This document shows, in pieces, positions 44,255 through 52,475 of a stretch of 64,000 nucleotides of DNA. The stretch's first letter is position 1; every line of letters begins with the position of its first letter. A program made the position numbers and the translations under genes. Source of the DNA: Bacillota bacterium (GTDB lineage Bacteria > Bacillota > SHA-98 > UBA4971); contig JAAYXB010000027.1 of the NCBI GenBank assembly GCA_012516125.1, positions 38,093 through 102,092 of the forward strand, read 5' to 3'. A model generated the notes under the pieces. It was given only the letters and a program-made list of their open reading frames with translations, was not told the origin of the DNA and searched no databases.

Positions 44255-45943
44255 TTACGCCCTGTGTGGCTTCAGGACGACTATGGGCGTCTGCTGGTCG
44301 TCGTTGCCGAAGGGGTTATGTGCGAGAGCGCGGACGAGCCAGTCGGACTTGCCCGACAGGGTTGATCCCAGGACATCGACGCAGCCAATATCGTTCACGT
44401 CGACCACCACCGCGTCCACCCCGGTGGCCGCGCGGATCTCGCGCGCCACCTCGTCGGGGTCCGCAGGCCCCAGGATGACGTGCTTGTCATACGGCGGCAT
44501 CGTTCCGGCGATGTCGTCGATCTGGGCGAGCGAACGCCCGGCCACTTTGAAGAAGTCTCCCTTGCGCCCGAGGACCCGTCCGATCCCCGCCGCCGCCGTG
44601 CCGAGTAGCACCCTTCCGACTCCCGCTTCGCGTATTGCGAGCTGCATCGCCGGGGGCGTGGCGAGGCTACCGTCCTTGCCCGGCAGCTTGCACAGCATCC
44701 GAGCAAGGGGCCCGGGACGCACGGACCCAGGGAGCACAGCCCTACCCTGCGTGATCGCCACGACGCTCTCGGCCACCGCGATGACGTCTCCCGGGCGTGC
44801 GATCCCCTGGACATAGCGGCGCACTACGTCCGTGATTCTCTCGTGCTCGCTCACAATGTGAGTTCGGATGGGGATCGCGTCTACCCTCACAGGGACCTCG
44901 CGCGCCTCCTCGCTCTTCCCCTCCCTCTCCCTCTCCCTCTCCATATCCCCTTCCTGCTTTCCCGCGTTGCCCTTCCGATCTGTGGCGGAACGCCCAGCCC
45001 GCTCCGCGAAGTATCGCTTCAGGCCGATCATGATTGCTGATGCGGCCCTCTCCTTGAAGGTGCTGCTGCGGAACCACCCCTCCTCCACCCAGTTCGTGAT
45101 AGTGGCCACCTCCACGAAGACACATGGCATGCCGGGGTCGCCCGGCAGCCTGCCCGGGTATCTTGCCACTCCCCTTGTCACCACGGGCAGCTTCGCGACG
45201 AGTGAGGACTGAACGTGCCTCGCCAGTAGCTCGCTCTCGGCGTCAGGAAAGTAGAGCGTGCGGGACCCAGCGACCGCCCGGTCGAGGGATCCAAAGGTGT
45301 GGATGCTCACAAACACGTCAGCGCCAGCGTCCCTCGCCTGGGTGAACCTCATCGCCACCGGGACTCCTTCATCGGACGTGCGCGTCATCACGACCGCTGC
45401 CCCGGCAAGCCCAAGGCGGGTGGAAAGCAGACGCGCTATCTCGAGGGAGATGTTCTTCTCGAGGAGGTTTACCGGGCCCCGCTCTCCTGCGTCGCTTCCG
45501 CCGTGTCCGGGATCCACGGCCACCACCCTGCCCTCAAAGATGGTTCGTATAGGGCTCCGGTCGAAGTCGACGACGAGGCGTGCCGGGAGTCCTGCGGACT
45601 CCGTCACGGTCCATGAGGGCGAGTGCTCGAGCCTGGCGACGACCGATGGCTGCGGCGAGCCGACGCTCACCGCAACGTCGATGACAAGCCCGTCGTTTAC
45701 CGCTATCGTCGCGGGGGCCATGGCAAGCTCACAGCCCAGGAGGTCTATGCACACCTCGCCTGGGGACGGCGCGCGGACACGATGGAATACCGGAAGCGTC
45801 GCTTCGATGACGAGGCGCGAGGTCATCCGGCGGCACACCGGATCTGCATGCTCTGTGGCCCACACGTTCGTGATCCTGGGCTTCTCCAAACGCACCAACC
45901 CCGCCCGGCGCAAGTCTCGTGTCCCCGGAAAAGGGCGACACAT
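44255..45943 (-). CDS. N-acetylmuramoyl-L-alanine amidase fused to a CofE-like (F420-0:L-glutamate ligase) domain
   Basis: 562 residues, uninterrupted. About 40-130 is an AMIN-like beta domain. About 136-320 is Amidase_3: VVAVDPGHGGSDAGERGPVN (zinc His), LLEKNISLEIARLL (Glu), VSIHTFGS (His) and CVFVEVATITNWVEE (catalytic Glu). A highly charged linker (MEREREREGKSEE) joins it to about 365-562, where IRTHIVSEHERITDVVRRYV, KHVILGPADPDEVA and VDVNDIGCVDVLG match the CofE fold. Free-standing CofE-like proteins occur in many Bacillota; fusion to a wall hydrolase is unusual. No signal peptide is visible, so location is uncertain. The start ATG 45943 has no clear ribosome-binding site. Confidence 0.78.
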   Translation of the reverse strand: MCRPFPGTRDLRRAGLVRLEKPRITNVWATEHADPVCRRMTSRLVIEATLPVFHRVRAPSPGEVCIDLLGCELAMAPATIAVNDGLVIDVAVSVGSPQPSVVARLEHSPSWTVTESAGLPARLVVDFDRSPIRTIFEGRVVAVDPGHGGSDAGERGPVNLLEKNISLEIARLLSTRLGLAGAAVVMTRTSDEGVPVAMRFTQARDAGADVFVSIHTFGSLDRAVAGSRTLYFPDAESELLARHVQSSLVAKLPVVTRGVARYPGRLPGDPGMPCVFVEVATITNWVEEGWFRSSTFKERAASAIMIGLKRYFAERAGRSATDRKGNAGKQEGDMEREREREGKSEEAREVPVRVDAIPIRTHIVSEHERITDVVRRYVQGIARPGDVIAVAESVVAITQGRAVLPGSVRPGPLARMLCKLPGKDGSLATPPAMQLAIREAGVGRVLLGTAAAGIGRVLGRKGDFFKVAGRSLAQIDDIAGTMPPYDKHVILGPADPDEVAREIRAATGVDAVVVDVNDIGCVDVLGSTLSGKSDWLVRALAHNPFGNDDQQTPIVVLKPHRA

Positions 45944-46029
45944 TACATGCTATGCGCGGACGGGGTTGTTCGACACTATGGAGCCTGTCGCTGTTTTGCT
46001 GCCGCGGCGGACTTTGTTATCCCCCGAGG

Positions 46030-46269
46030 TTATCCCCCCGAGACCGGCGGAAACACGGTAACCTTATCGCCCGGAGATAGCTTTGTCGAGACATCGGCCA
46101 CCTTGCCGCCGACCACGACGATTCCCCAGAGTCCCTGCACGAGACCTGCTGCAGCGAGGGCATCGCCCACCGTGGCCCCTTCAGGGAGATCTAGTTCCGC
46201 CCTCTCGGCCAGCCCCGGGCGTATGGCCGCCAGGACCCTGGATATCTCCACCGTGACCTTCATCGTCAT
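46030..46269 (-). CDS. MoaD/ThiS family ubiquitin-like protein
   Basis: 79 residues ending PPVSGG, with the C-terminal Gly-Gly that is activated and thiolated in this family. Its start overlaps the aldehyde oxidoreductase gene by four bases (46266-46269). In such clusters MoaD-like proteins supply sulfur for the tungstopterin (metal-binding pterin) cofactor. VEISRVLAAIRPGLAERAEL and TVGDALAAAGLVQG show the beta-grasp pattern. It is the last gene of the three-gene operon. Confidence 0.88.
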   Translation of the reverse strand: MTMKVTVEISRVLAAIRPGLAERAELDLPEGATVGDALAAAGLVQGLWGIVVVGGKVADVSTKLSPGDKVTVFPPVSGG

Positions 46270-48128
46270 GAGATCCGCCCCTTTGCCAGGAGCTCCGCCG
46301 CGACGTCACCAAGGCCCAGCCTCTCAAGGGTCTTTGCAGTGGGCCTCCCGTTCCTGTCCCAGCCTCGCAGATCGTAGTACTCGTCGAGGAGGCGGTCGAG
46401 ATCCTCACGCGTGATGCGCGACCCCGCGAGAGGCCCGTCCGGGACAGGTTCGGTGTAGAACCTTCTTGGCGGTTGGTCATCCGCCCTGCCGAAGTCGGCC
46501 CTCTCGCGCACACCAAAAGCCCGCACAAGGTTCCAGATGCGCTCGGACTTCACGAGCAAGTCGTCCCACGTCTCCTGGCGGCCCGTGACCGCCGGGTAGA
46601 GCCTGGCGTAGTATTCGAGCGGCAGGCCCAGCTCGACCCACTGCAGCCGGCACACGCCCAGGCAGTCGAAGAGAGGCCTCACGTGCTGGAGCTCGATGAC
46701 CTTCGCGGCTTTCCCCTCGATCACGTTGCGGCCGACCGCGATGTCGTGGGTGATGGACCATGCCCGGTTGTGGTGAGCGCCTATGTCGCACGTCATGTAG
46801 GCAAGCATCATGGACGGCGCCCCGCGCGACTCGTATCCGCTCCACTCGAGGCCTTTGACCTGGATGGCGAAGTCCTCGCTGCCGCCGCCCCAGGCCGCGG
46901 CAGCGGCCCTGACACCCCTCGAGAGAGGCTCGCCTATGCCTTTGCGTGCCGCTATGAGCTTCACGATCTCGACGAACGCGTCCAGGCTCCCGAAGCGTGC
47001 CTCGATCCCACCGGTGTCTTCTTTCGTGATTATGCCTCGCTCGAAGCACTCCATGGCGAACGCCACGGCGCTGCCGCCCGAGATGGTATCGAGGCCCAGC
47101 TCGTCACACATGTAGTTGGCGTAAGCCACTTCCTCGATGGACCCAAGTGCGCAGTTGCTTCCAATGAGAGCCGTGGTCTCGTACTCGGGGCCTTCGAGGA
47201 ACACGGTCTCGCCCCTGTGGCGCGCCCGGCAGTACTTGCCCGTCGCCATCGGACAGGCGAAGCACGCCTTATCGCGCACGTGGATGTCGCTACGCATGCG
47301 CTCCCCGCTCAGGGCCTCCGCGTTCTCGTAGAAGTTCTGCCTGAAATTGCGGGTGGGCAGGGCGCCGATGGAGTTGGACCACGTCGTCACCTGGGCGAGC
47401 CCCTGGTCTTGCCAGACCTTGAGCGCGGCGTTCGCGGCGAGCGCGGAGAACATTTCGTCCGCTACCTTCCGAAGACCTGCCATGTCCGCCACCGGAACGC
47501 TCTTCGTGCCGCGCACCGCGATGGCCTTCAGGTTCTTCGAGCCCATGACCGCGCCCATGCCGCACCGTCCGGCCTGCCGTCCGATGTCGTGATTCACGGA
47601 GGCGAAGACCACCATGTTCTCGCCTGCAGGACCAATGGTGGCGATCTGAAACTCGTCACCAAGTTCGTCCTTGAGGGCTTTCTCCGTCTTTATCGCGCCC
47701 ATTCCCCACAGCTTCTCACAGGGGCGGATCTCCACCCTGTCATCCTCAATGAAGAGGTACGACGGCCCTTGAGCCCTGCCCTCTATTATGATGGCATCAT
47801 ATCCTGCGTACTTGAGCTCGCCTGCGAGGTGACCTCCAATGTTGCTGTCGCCGTACAGGCCGGTTGCGGGGCTCTTGGCCGAAAAGCTGGTCTTGGCGCC
47901 GCTTGGCAAGAAGACGCCGGAGAATGGCCCGGCGGCAACCACGAGTTTGTTCCCGGGACCGAGTGGATCCGTGCCAGGAGGGACCTCGCGGTAAATGAAA
48001 TGGGCGCCGAACCCTCGCCCGCCTATGTAGCCGCTCACGAGGTCCTCCGAGAGCGGCTCCCTGGACACAGTCCCCGTGGACAGGTTTACTCTCAAGATGG
48101 TGCCGGCATACCCGTGCATCTCCCGCAT
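46266..48128 (-). CDS. aor: Aldehyde:ferredoxin oxidoreductase (tungsten)
   Basis: 620 residues. The N-terminus GYAGTILRVNLSTGTVSREP and GRGFGAHFIYREVPPGTDPL are AOR signatures. Cluster ligands appear as CFACPMATGKYC (about 290-301) and CLGVCRLQW (about 500); pterin-binding is supported by RCGMGAVMGSKNLKAIAVRG. It oxidises aldehydes to acids, reducing ferredoxin. The first motif departs slightly from the usual CxxCxxxC (a gap of seven before the third Cys), so the third cluster ligand should be checked. The neighbours are a ferredoxin-like protein upstream and MoaD downstream. Confidence 0.92.
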   Translation of the reverse strand: MREMHGYAGTILRVNLSTGTVSREPLSEDLVSGYIGGRGFGAHFIYREVPPGTDPLGPGNKLVVAAGPFSGVFLPSGAKTSFSAKSPATGLYGDSNIGGHLAGELKYAGYDAIIIEGRAQGPSYLFIEDDRVEIRPCEKLWGMGAIKTEKALKDELGDEFQIATIGPAGENMVVFASVNHDIGRQAGRCGMGAVMGSKNLKAIAVRGTKSVPVADMAGLRKVADEMFSALAANAALKVWQDQGLAQVTTWSNSIGALPTRNFRQNFYENAEALSGERMRSDIHVRDKACFACPMATGKYCRARHRGETVFLEGPEYETTALIGSNCALGSIEEVAYANYMCDELGLDTISGGSAVAFAMECFERGIITKEDTGGIEARFGSLDAFVEIVKLIAARKGIGEPLSRGVRAAAAAWGGGSEDFAIQVKGLEWSGYESRGAPSMMLAYMTCDIGAHHNRAWSITHDIAVGRNVIEGKAAKVIELQHVRPLFDCLGVCRLQWVELGLPLEYYARLYPAVTGRQETWDDLLVKSERIWNLVRAFGVRERADFGRADDQPPRRFYTEPVPDGPLAGSRITREDLDRLLDEYYDLRGWDRNGRPTAKTLERLGLGDVAAELLAKGRIS

Positions 48129-48527
48129 CTAGCTCGCCACCTTTCCCACGTCGGCAAGGGTGTCGAGGACTCCCCTCGGGCAAAGCCTCGCGCACTCCCC
48201 GCACGCAACGCACTTGATCGGGTAATCCACGTCAGGGTGCGAGAACAGTGCGCCGTTCGGACACGTCTCCACGCACACGCCGCAGTTCGTGCACATGTTC
48301 GGGTCGATCCTCACCACGTCGTCCTCCATGCTGATAGCACCCACAGGGCACGCATCGATGCACACGCCGCACTGGTCGCACACGACCACGTCGTACCTGG
48401 CATCGGTGAAGAGCCTGGAGACCACGCGGATCCCGGCCTTCTTCGGGTTGTTCTCGCGGAAATTCACCACTGAGCATACAAGCTGGCAGAGCTTGCAGCC
48501 CGTGCATCGCTCGGCGTCCAGCTTCAC
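48129..48527 (-). CDS. Polyferredoxin-like 4Fe-4S protein (AOR electron carrier)
   Basis: 132 residues with four Cys-rich motifs: CTGCKLCQLVCS, CDQCGVCIDACP, CTNCGVCVETCP and CVACGECARLCP. This predicts four [4Fe-4S] clusters. It ends one base before the aor start, so it is translated ahead of it. It resembles the electron-transfer subunit that accompanies AOR-type enzymes and DMSO-reductase-like proteins. Confidence 0.93.
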   Translation of the reverse strand: MKLDAERCTGCKLCQLVCSVVNFRENNPKKAGIRVVSRLFTDARYDVVVCDQCGVCIDACPVGAISMEDDVVRIDPNMCTNCGVCVETCPNGALFSHPDVDYPIKCVACGECARLCPRGVLDTLADVGKVAS

Positions 48528-48828
48528 TCTCTCTCCCCTCCCACGCGATCTCTATGTAAGTTTAGGATTCCACGCCACTTTTCCGGGGGTTTCAGGTTGC
48601 CAGTGCTTGTGCGACGGGATGTCGAAATTTCGCCATTTGTTTGCCGGCACACTTTTCTGAACCTCCCCAGAGCTAAAGCTCGGGCGTTTTGAGAGGAACA
48701 CCTCTGCCTCTCCCGGGCTCTAGCCGTCGCATGACAGCTAGGCTACAGCAGGCTCCTGCGCCGGCTGCTCACCTGCCCTCGGGGTCCCTGTCACGCAAGG
48801 ACGGATGCTACGGCCACGCCGCACAACG
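48528..48828. other. Non-coding spacer between ferredoxin and FAD oxidoreductase genes
   Basis: No supported gene is present in these 301 bases. GGTTGCCAGTGCTTGTGCGA near 48596 resembles the internal GGTTGCCGGTG-TTGCAC part of the repeat family, so it may be a decayed copy. CGAAATTTCG and GAGCTAAAGCTC are short palindromes. A promoter for the ferredoxin-aor operon presumably lies here but is not clear. Confidence 0.4.
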
Positions 48829-49980
48829 CTAAACGACCGACGGCTCGACCACGAGCTCTCCTCGCTCGAACCGGCCCAGGTTAAGGCCGGTTATGTCTAT
48901 GGATGGCTCCTCGCCGCAGATGACCTCGGCAAGGAGCTGGCCCGTCACCGGCGCCAGCATGAATCCATGCCCCGAGAACCCGCACGCAAGGTAGAAGCCT
49001 TCAACCGGTGTCGCCCCAAGTATCGGATGGGCATCGGGCGTCATGTCGTATAGCCCGGCCCACTGCCTCACGACCTTGAGGTTCCCCACAGGGGGCAGGA
49101 CCCTTGTTATCTCGCGGGCCATCTCAACAACGAACTTCCAGCTGCTCTCCGTGCTGAACCCATGCGGCTCGTTCGGATCGCCCATTCCCATGACGAAGCT
49201 GCCGTGCGGGGTCTGCTGGCAGTAAATGCGTCTCGAGAACGACATCACCATAGGCCGGAGCACTGGCTCTACCGGCTCGGTGACGAGGATCTGGTGGCGC
49301 TCTGCCCAGAAGGGGATCTCAAGGCCCACCATTCGTGCCACAAGCCCCGAGTACGGGCCGGCGGCGTTGACCACCACCCGCGTGTCCATGTTCCCTTTGT
49401 CGCAGACGACCCGCGCGACCTTACCGTTTTCGACCACAATGCCCTTGACTTCTGTGAAGGTCATGACCTCCGCGCCGAGCCTGCGCGCCGCGCCTGCGTA
49501 TGCGTAAGTCACATGAAAGGGGTTCGCGTGACCGTCGGTAGGACAGTAGGTCGCGCACAGGACATCGCTTGTATTCAGCATCGGTACGATGGCCTTCGCC
49601 TCAGCAGGGGTTAGGAGGCTTGCCGGGATCCCCAGGCTCCGCTCAAGCTCCACGTTCTTTATGAACTGGTTCATTTCGCGGTCGGTGTACGCGAGGAGCA
49701 GGTAGCCCCCTTGCTTGAATTCGATGCTCCGGTCGTACCCGAGTTCATCGTCCATCCGCTCGAACATCCGCACGCTCTCCCGGGCGAGGAGGCAGTTCAG
49801 CTTCGCGCCCCACTGCTGCCTCACCCCTGCCCCGCATCGGCCTGTGGACCCGCTCGCAAGGTATGAGCGCTCTACGAGGACTATGCGGCCGAAGCCGCGC
49901 TTCGCGAGGTGATACGCGATGGACGCGCCCACGACTCCTCCGCCGATGACGACAGCGTCAGCGCACTTGTTCACCGCCAT
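48829..49980 (-). CDS. FAD-dependent oxidoreductase, DAO family (catalytic subunit; HcnC / proline dehydrogenase beta-like)
   Basis: 383 residues. VVIGGGVVGASIAYHLAKRG is the FAD-binding site (about 10-29); SGSTGRCGAGVRQQWG and FSGHGFMLAPVTGQLLAEVI are conserved in D-amino-acid, sarcosine and proline dehydrogenases of this type. It forms the substrate-oxidising subunit of a five-gene complex with the proteins encoded by 49958-52243. The substrate is a secondary or primary amine such as proline, glycine or sarcosine. ATG 49980 is preceded by AAGGTG/GGGGATCG; upstream in-frame codons are probably not used. Confidence 0.82.
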   Translation of the reverse strand: MAVNKCADAVVIGGGVVGASIAYHLAKRGFGRIVLVERSYLASGSTGRCGAGVRQQWGAKLNCLLARESVRMFERMDDELGYDRSIEFKQGGYLLLAYTDREMNQFIKNVELERSLGIPASLLTPAEAKAIVPMLNTSDVLCATYCPTDGHANPFHVTYAYAGAARRLGAEVMTFTEVKGIVVENGKVARVVCDKGNMDTRVVVNAAGPYSGLVARMVGLEIPFWAERHQILVTEPVEPVLRPMVMSFSRRIYCQQTPHGSFVMGMGDPNEPHGFSTESSWKFVVEMAREITRVLPPVGNLKVVRQWAGLYDMTPDAHPILGATPVEGFYLACGFSGHGFMLAPVTGQLLAEVICGEEPSIDITGLNLGRFERGELVVEPSVV

Positions 49981-50335
49981 CACCTTCGATCCCCTCGTTG
50001 TCCGAGTCCGGCGCACCTGCGACCGCGCCGCCAAGGCGTACAGGCTTCGTGGGCGGCCTGAACCTTCCCGGGGCGACGCTCGCTATGTCTTTCCCCGTAG
50101 CCCTCGCTATTTCCGCCAGCACAAGTTGCCTGCACGTCCTGCCCTGGCACGGCCCCATGCCGCATCTTGTGATCCGCTTGATCTCCTCGACCGTCGTGTA
50201 ACCCCTTGCGATGAGGTCACGGATTTCATCGAGCGTGACGTCCTCGCAGCGGCAGATCACGACGAGATCGCGGGCTCCCGCTTCACCCTCGCAGCCGCCA
50301 CGCGCACCCTCACTCGCAGGTTTCGCGCAGGCCAC
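49958..50335 (-). CDS. BFD-like [2Fe-2S]-binding protein of the dehydrogenase complex
   Basis: 125 residues. CRCEDVTLDEIRDLIARGYT and CGMGPCQGRTCRQLVLAEIA form the BFD-type motif with four Cys. In HcnB and proline dehydrogenase alpha subunits this domain is the C-terminal part; here it is a separate gene next to the FAD subunit, overlapping it by 23 bases and its upstream neighbour by 26. Gly-rich and acidic ends are probably disordered. Confidence 0.8.
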   Translation of the reverse strand: MACAKPASEGARGGCEGEAGARDLVVICRCEDVTLDEIRDLIARGYTTVEEIKRITRCGMGPCQGRTCRQLVLAEIARATGKDIASVAPGRFRPPTKPVRLGGAVAGAPDSDNEGIEGDGGEQVR

Positions 50336-50822
50336 AGACGCTCCCTCCCACCCGAATGTGCCTTACCTCCATCGAGAGGGCTTTCGGCACCTCTATCCAC
50401 ACGACAGCGGTCCTGTCGTGCTTCTTCGTCTTCTCGACTCTGACGACCCTGGCCGTGCAGCACTCACGGCCGGATCTGTCGAGTCCCGCCACACTTTCCC
50501 CGGGCGCGGGCAGCGGCAGGAACTCGTACGGGAGCTTCACTACCGCAAGATCCTCCTTCCAGGTTTCGTCCACCACGAATATGGCGAGGCCCGGGCACAC
50601 TGATATGCAGGCACCACAGCCATTGCACCTGTCAAAGTCCACCTCTGGGAGATGATTGATATCGTCGAACGGTCGGATCGCTCCCCGACGGCATGCGTCG
50701 TGGCATGGATCGCATGGGATCTCCTCGAAACATTCGATGACGACGCACGGTCCCCGCGCGCGCCTCTCGGCATCGGGGATACGCCCCTGCGTTCTCGGCC
50801 CGACGCACGGCTCATCACGCAA
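50310..50822 (-). CDS. 4Fe-4S ferredoxin-type subunit of the dehydrogenase complex
   Basis: 170 residues with FDRCNGCGACISVCPGLAIF, one complete four-Cys [4Fe-4S] motif, and an earlier CFEEIPCDPCHDACRRGAIR, a likely second site. The C-terminal half is a beta-rich domain ending VSVCGLRETCE-like residues. The start is TTG 50822, overlapping the alpha subunit stop. It corresponds to the gamma-type electron-transfer subunit of archaeal proline dehydrogenase 1 complexes. Confidence 0.8.
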   Translation of the reverse strand: MRDEPCVGPRTQGRIPDAERRARGPCVVIECFEEIPCDPCHDACRRGAIRPFDDINHLPEVDFDRCNGCGACISVCPGLAIFVVDETWKEDLAVVKLPYEFLPLPAPGESVAGLDRSGRECCTARVVRVEKTKKHDRTAVVWIEVPKALSMEVRHIRVGGSVCGLRETCE

Positions 50823-51927
50823 CGAAGCCGACCTCCCTTCGGAGGCGCATGAGCCGGTCTATACCCCGGCGCACCTTCTCGCCTTTCGGACCGCTTCGTA
50901 GCGCCGCGAGCTCCGCCCGTGCCGTCGCGAGCCTTTCCTCCAAATCTGGCCTGGAATGCCCCAGCGAGCGCGCTGCCGCAAGCCCGGCGATGGTCCCCTC
51001 TATCATGGCGGATGAGGCCTCCTCTATACCTGCGAGATCGCCCGCCACGTAGACGCCCCGGCGCGACGTTTCGTAGTTTTCGTCCCAGAGAGCGACGTGC
51101 CCGCCGAGCTCAGGGATATACGCCATCTTGCACCCAGCCTGCCAGAGGAGGTCTGCGAGCGGGGTGAGCCCGACGGCAAGGCACACTGTGTCGACCTGGA
51201 AGTGCCGCTCCGTTTCCGGGATGGGCCGAAAGTCGCTTCCCAGGGCCCACACCGTGGCCCCCTCCACGACCCTCGTGCCGTAGACCGCCTTGACGGTATG
51301 AGACGTTAGGATCGGCACACCGGCCCTCTGGATCTTGCGGGCATGGACATCGTACCCGCCGACCTGGGGCATGGCCTCCACCACGGCCACCACTTCGACC
51401 CCGGCCTGCAGCAACTGGTAGCTCACGATGAGGCCGATGTTGCCGGCTCCAACCATGAGCACGGCTTTCCCGGGCCTTACGCCGTGCACGTTCATGAGGG
51501 TCTGGACCGCGCCTGCCCCGTACACGCCCGGGAGATCGTTACCCGGGAACGCGAGCATCCTCTCGGAAGCTCCAGTCGCGCACACGATCCGTTCGGGCTT
51601 GAGGAAGGTGAGGCCCTCACCATGTTCGATGCCTATGGCCCCGTCATCGTAGAACCCGATGACTGTGCTCTCCAGCATGAGGTCCACCATGGGATCATCC
51701 TCGATCTGTTTCGCGAGGATGCGAGCTATGTCTATTCCCCTTTTCCCAGCGAACTGGCCCCTCGAGCCGAAGAACTTGTGGGTTTGCTTGACAAGTTGCC
51801 CGCCCGGCCTGTCCCCCGAATCCACACAGGTCACGCGGGCGCCCATGTCACGGGCGGCGATCGCAGCGCACAGGCCTGCGGGCCCTGCACCGATCACGCA
51901 GATCTCAGTCGTTCGCAAAGAGCACAC
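50815..51927 (-). CDS. NAD(P)/FAD-dependent oxidoreductase, alpha subunit (HcnB-like)
   Basis: 370 residues. The first dinucleotide site is ICVIGAGPAGLCAAIAARDM; the second is VLMVGAGNIGLIVSYQLLQA. ERIVCATGASERMLAFPGND and GVYVAGDLAGIEEASSAMIE are typical of HcnB / proline dehydrogenase alpha / sarcosine oxidase alpha-like proteins. It should transfer electrons from the FAD subunit to ferredoxin or NAD(P). It overlaps genes on both sides. Confidence 0.85.
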   Translation of the reverse strand: MCSLRTTEICVIGAGPAGLCAAIAARDMGARVTCVDSGDRPGGQLVKQTHKFFGSRGQFAGKRGIDIARILAKQIEDDPMVDLMLESTVIGFYDDGAIGIEHGEGLTFLKPERIVCATGASERMLAFPGNDLPGVYGAGAVQTLMNVHGVRPGKAVLMVGAGNIGLIVSYQLLQAGVEVVAVVEAMPQVGGYDVHARKIQRAGVPILTSHTVKAVYGTRVVEGATVWALGSDFRPIPETERHFQVDTVCLAVGLTPLADLLWQAGCKMAYIPELGGHVALWDENYETSRRGVYVAGDLAGIEEASSAMIEGTIAGLAAARSLGHSRPDLEERLATARAELAALRSGPKGEKVRRGIDRLMRLRREVGFVA

Positions 51928-52243
51928 CCTTTCCCCGTTGAGTTTCCACGCGCATGCCCTCGCGCAGCTTTTCCGTGCAGACCCTCACGTTCGGGCGACC
52001 GTCCACCGTCATGAGGCACGAGGAGCAGTTGCCTATGGCACAGAAAAAGCCCCTGGGCCTCTTGAGCTTAGGGCTTTCTCTAAGCACCCGCACGCCCGCA
52101 GCGTGCAGCGCCGCCGCTATCGGCTCTCCCTCGTATCCTTCCATCTCCCGACCGTCGAACGTGAATTTGACCTTCTTACCCTCCTTGAACTCCAGTATTG
52201 GGTGGGTCGTGATCCTGGCGTCCGTCATCGCCGCTTCCGCCAT
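51905..52243 (-). CDS. [2Fe-2S]-binding protein, HcnA / sarcosine oxidase alpha N-terminal type
   Basis: 112 residues. GFFCAIGNCSSCLMTVDGRP with a later RVCTEKLREGMRV carries the plant-type [2Fe-2S] Cys set. FDGREMEGYEGEPIAAALHA is the beta-grasp entry, typical of HcnA. It is the first gene of the five-gene dehydrogenase operon. Start: ATG 52243, or an ATG five codons downstream. The intergenic 52244-52475 contains no evident gene. Confidence 0.82.
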   Translation of the reverse strand: MAEAAMTDARITTHPILEFKEGKKVKFTFDGREMEGYEGEPIAAALHAAGVRVLRESPKLKRPRGFFCAIGNCSSCLMTVDGRPNVRVCTEKLREGMRVETQRGKGVLFAND

Positions 52244-52475
52244 CCTCTCCCGCAGCAGACTCCCTACCCGATGAGTGCAAACCGCCGCTCATCGCCAGCA
52301 ACCACCCGGCGCAGCAGGGGTCTCATCGGAACGCACCACGTGATCTATTCGCTGCCTTCCCGGGATTTCCTCTGTAAGCTCGTACAAGTGGGGTGATATG
52401 GCGAGCGCCCCGGGACCCATGGGTTTGCTGCCAGGGTGCCCGTCCGGTCTCCTTGCCTGCACTTAGATAATGAGC

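Noticed and set aside
46473..48473. 666-codon open frame on the plus strand
   Set aside because: It is antisense to the aldehyde oxidoreductase and ferredoxin genes, with no family similarity.
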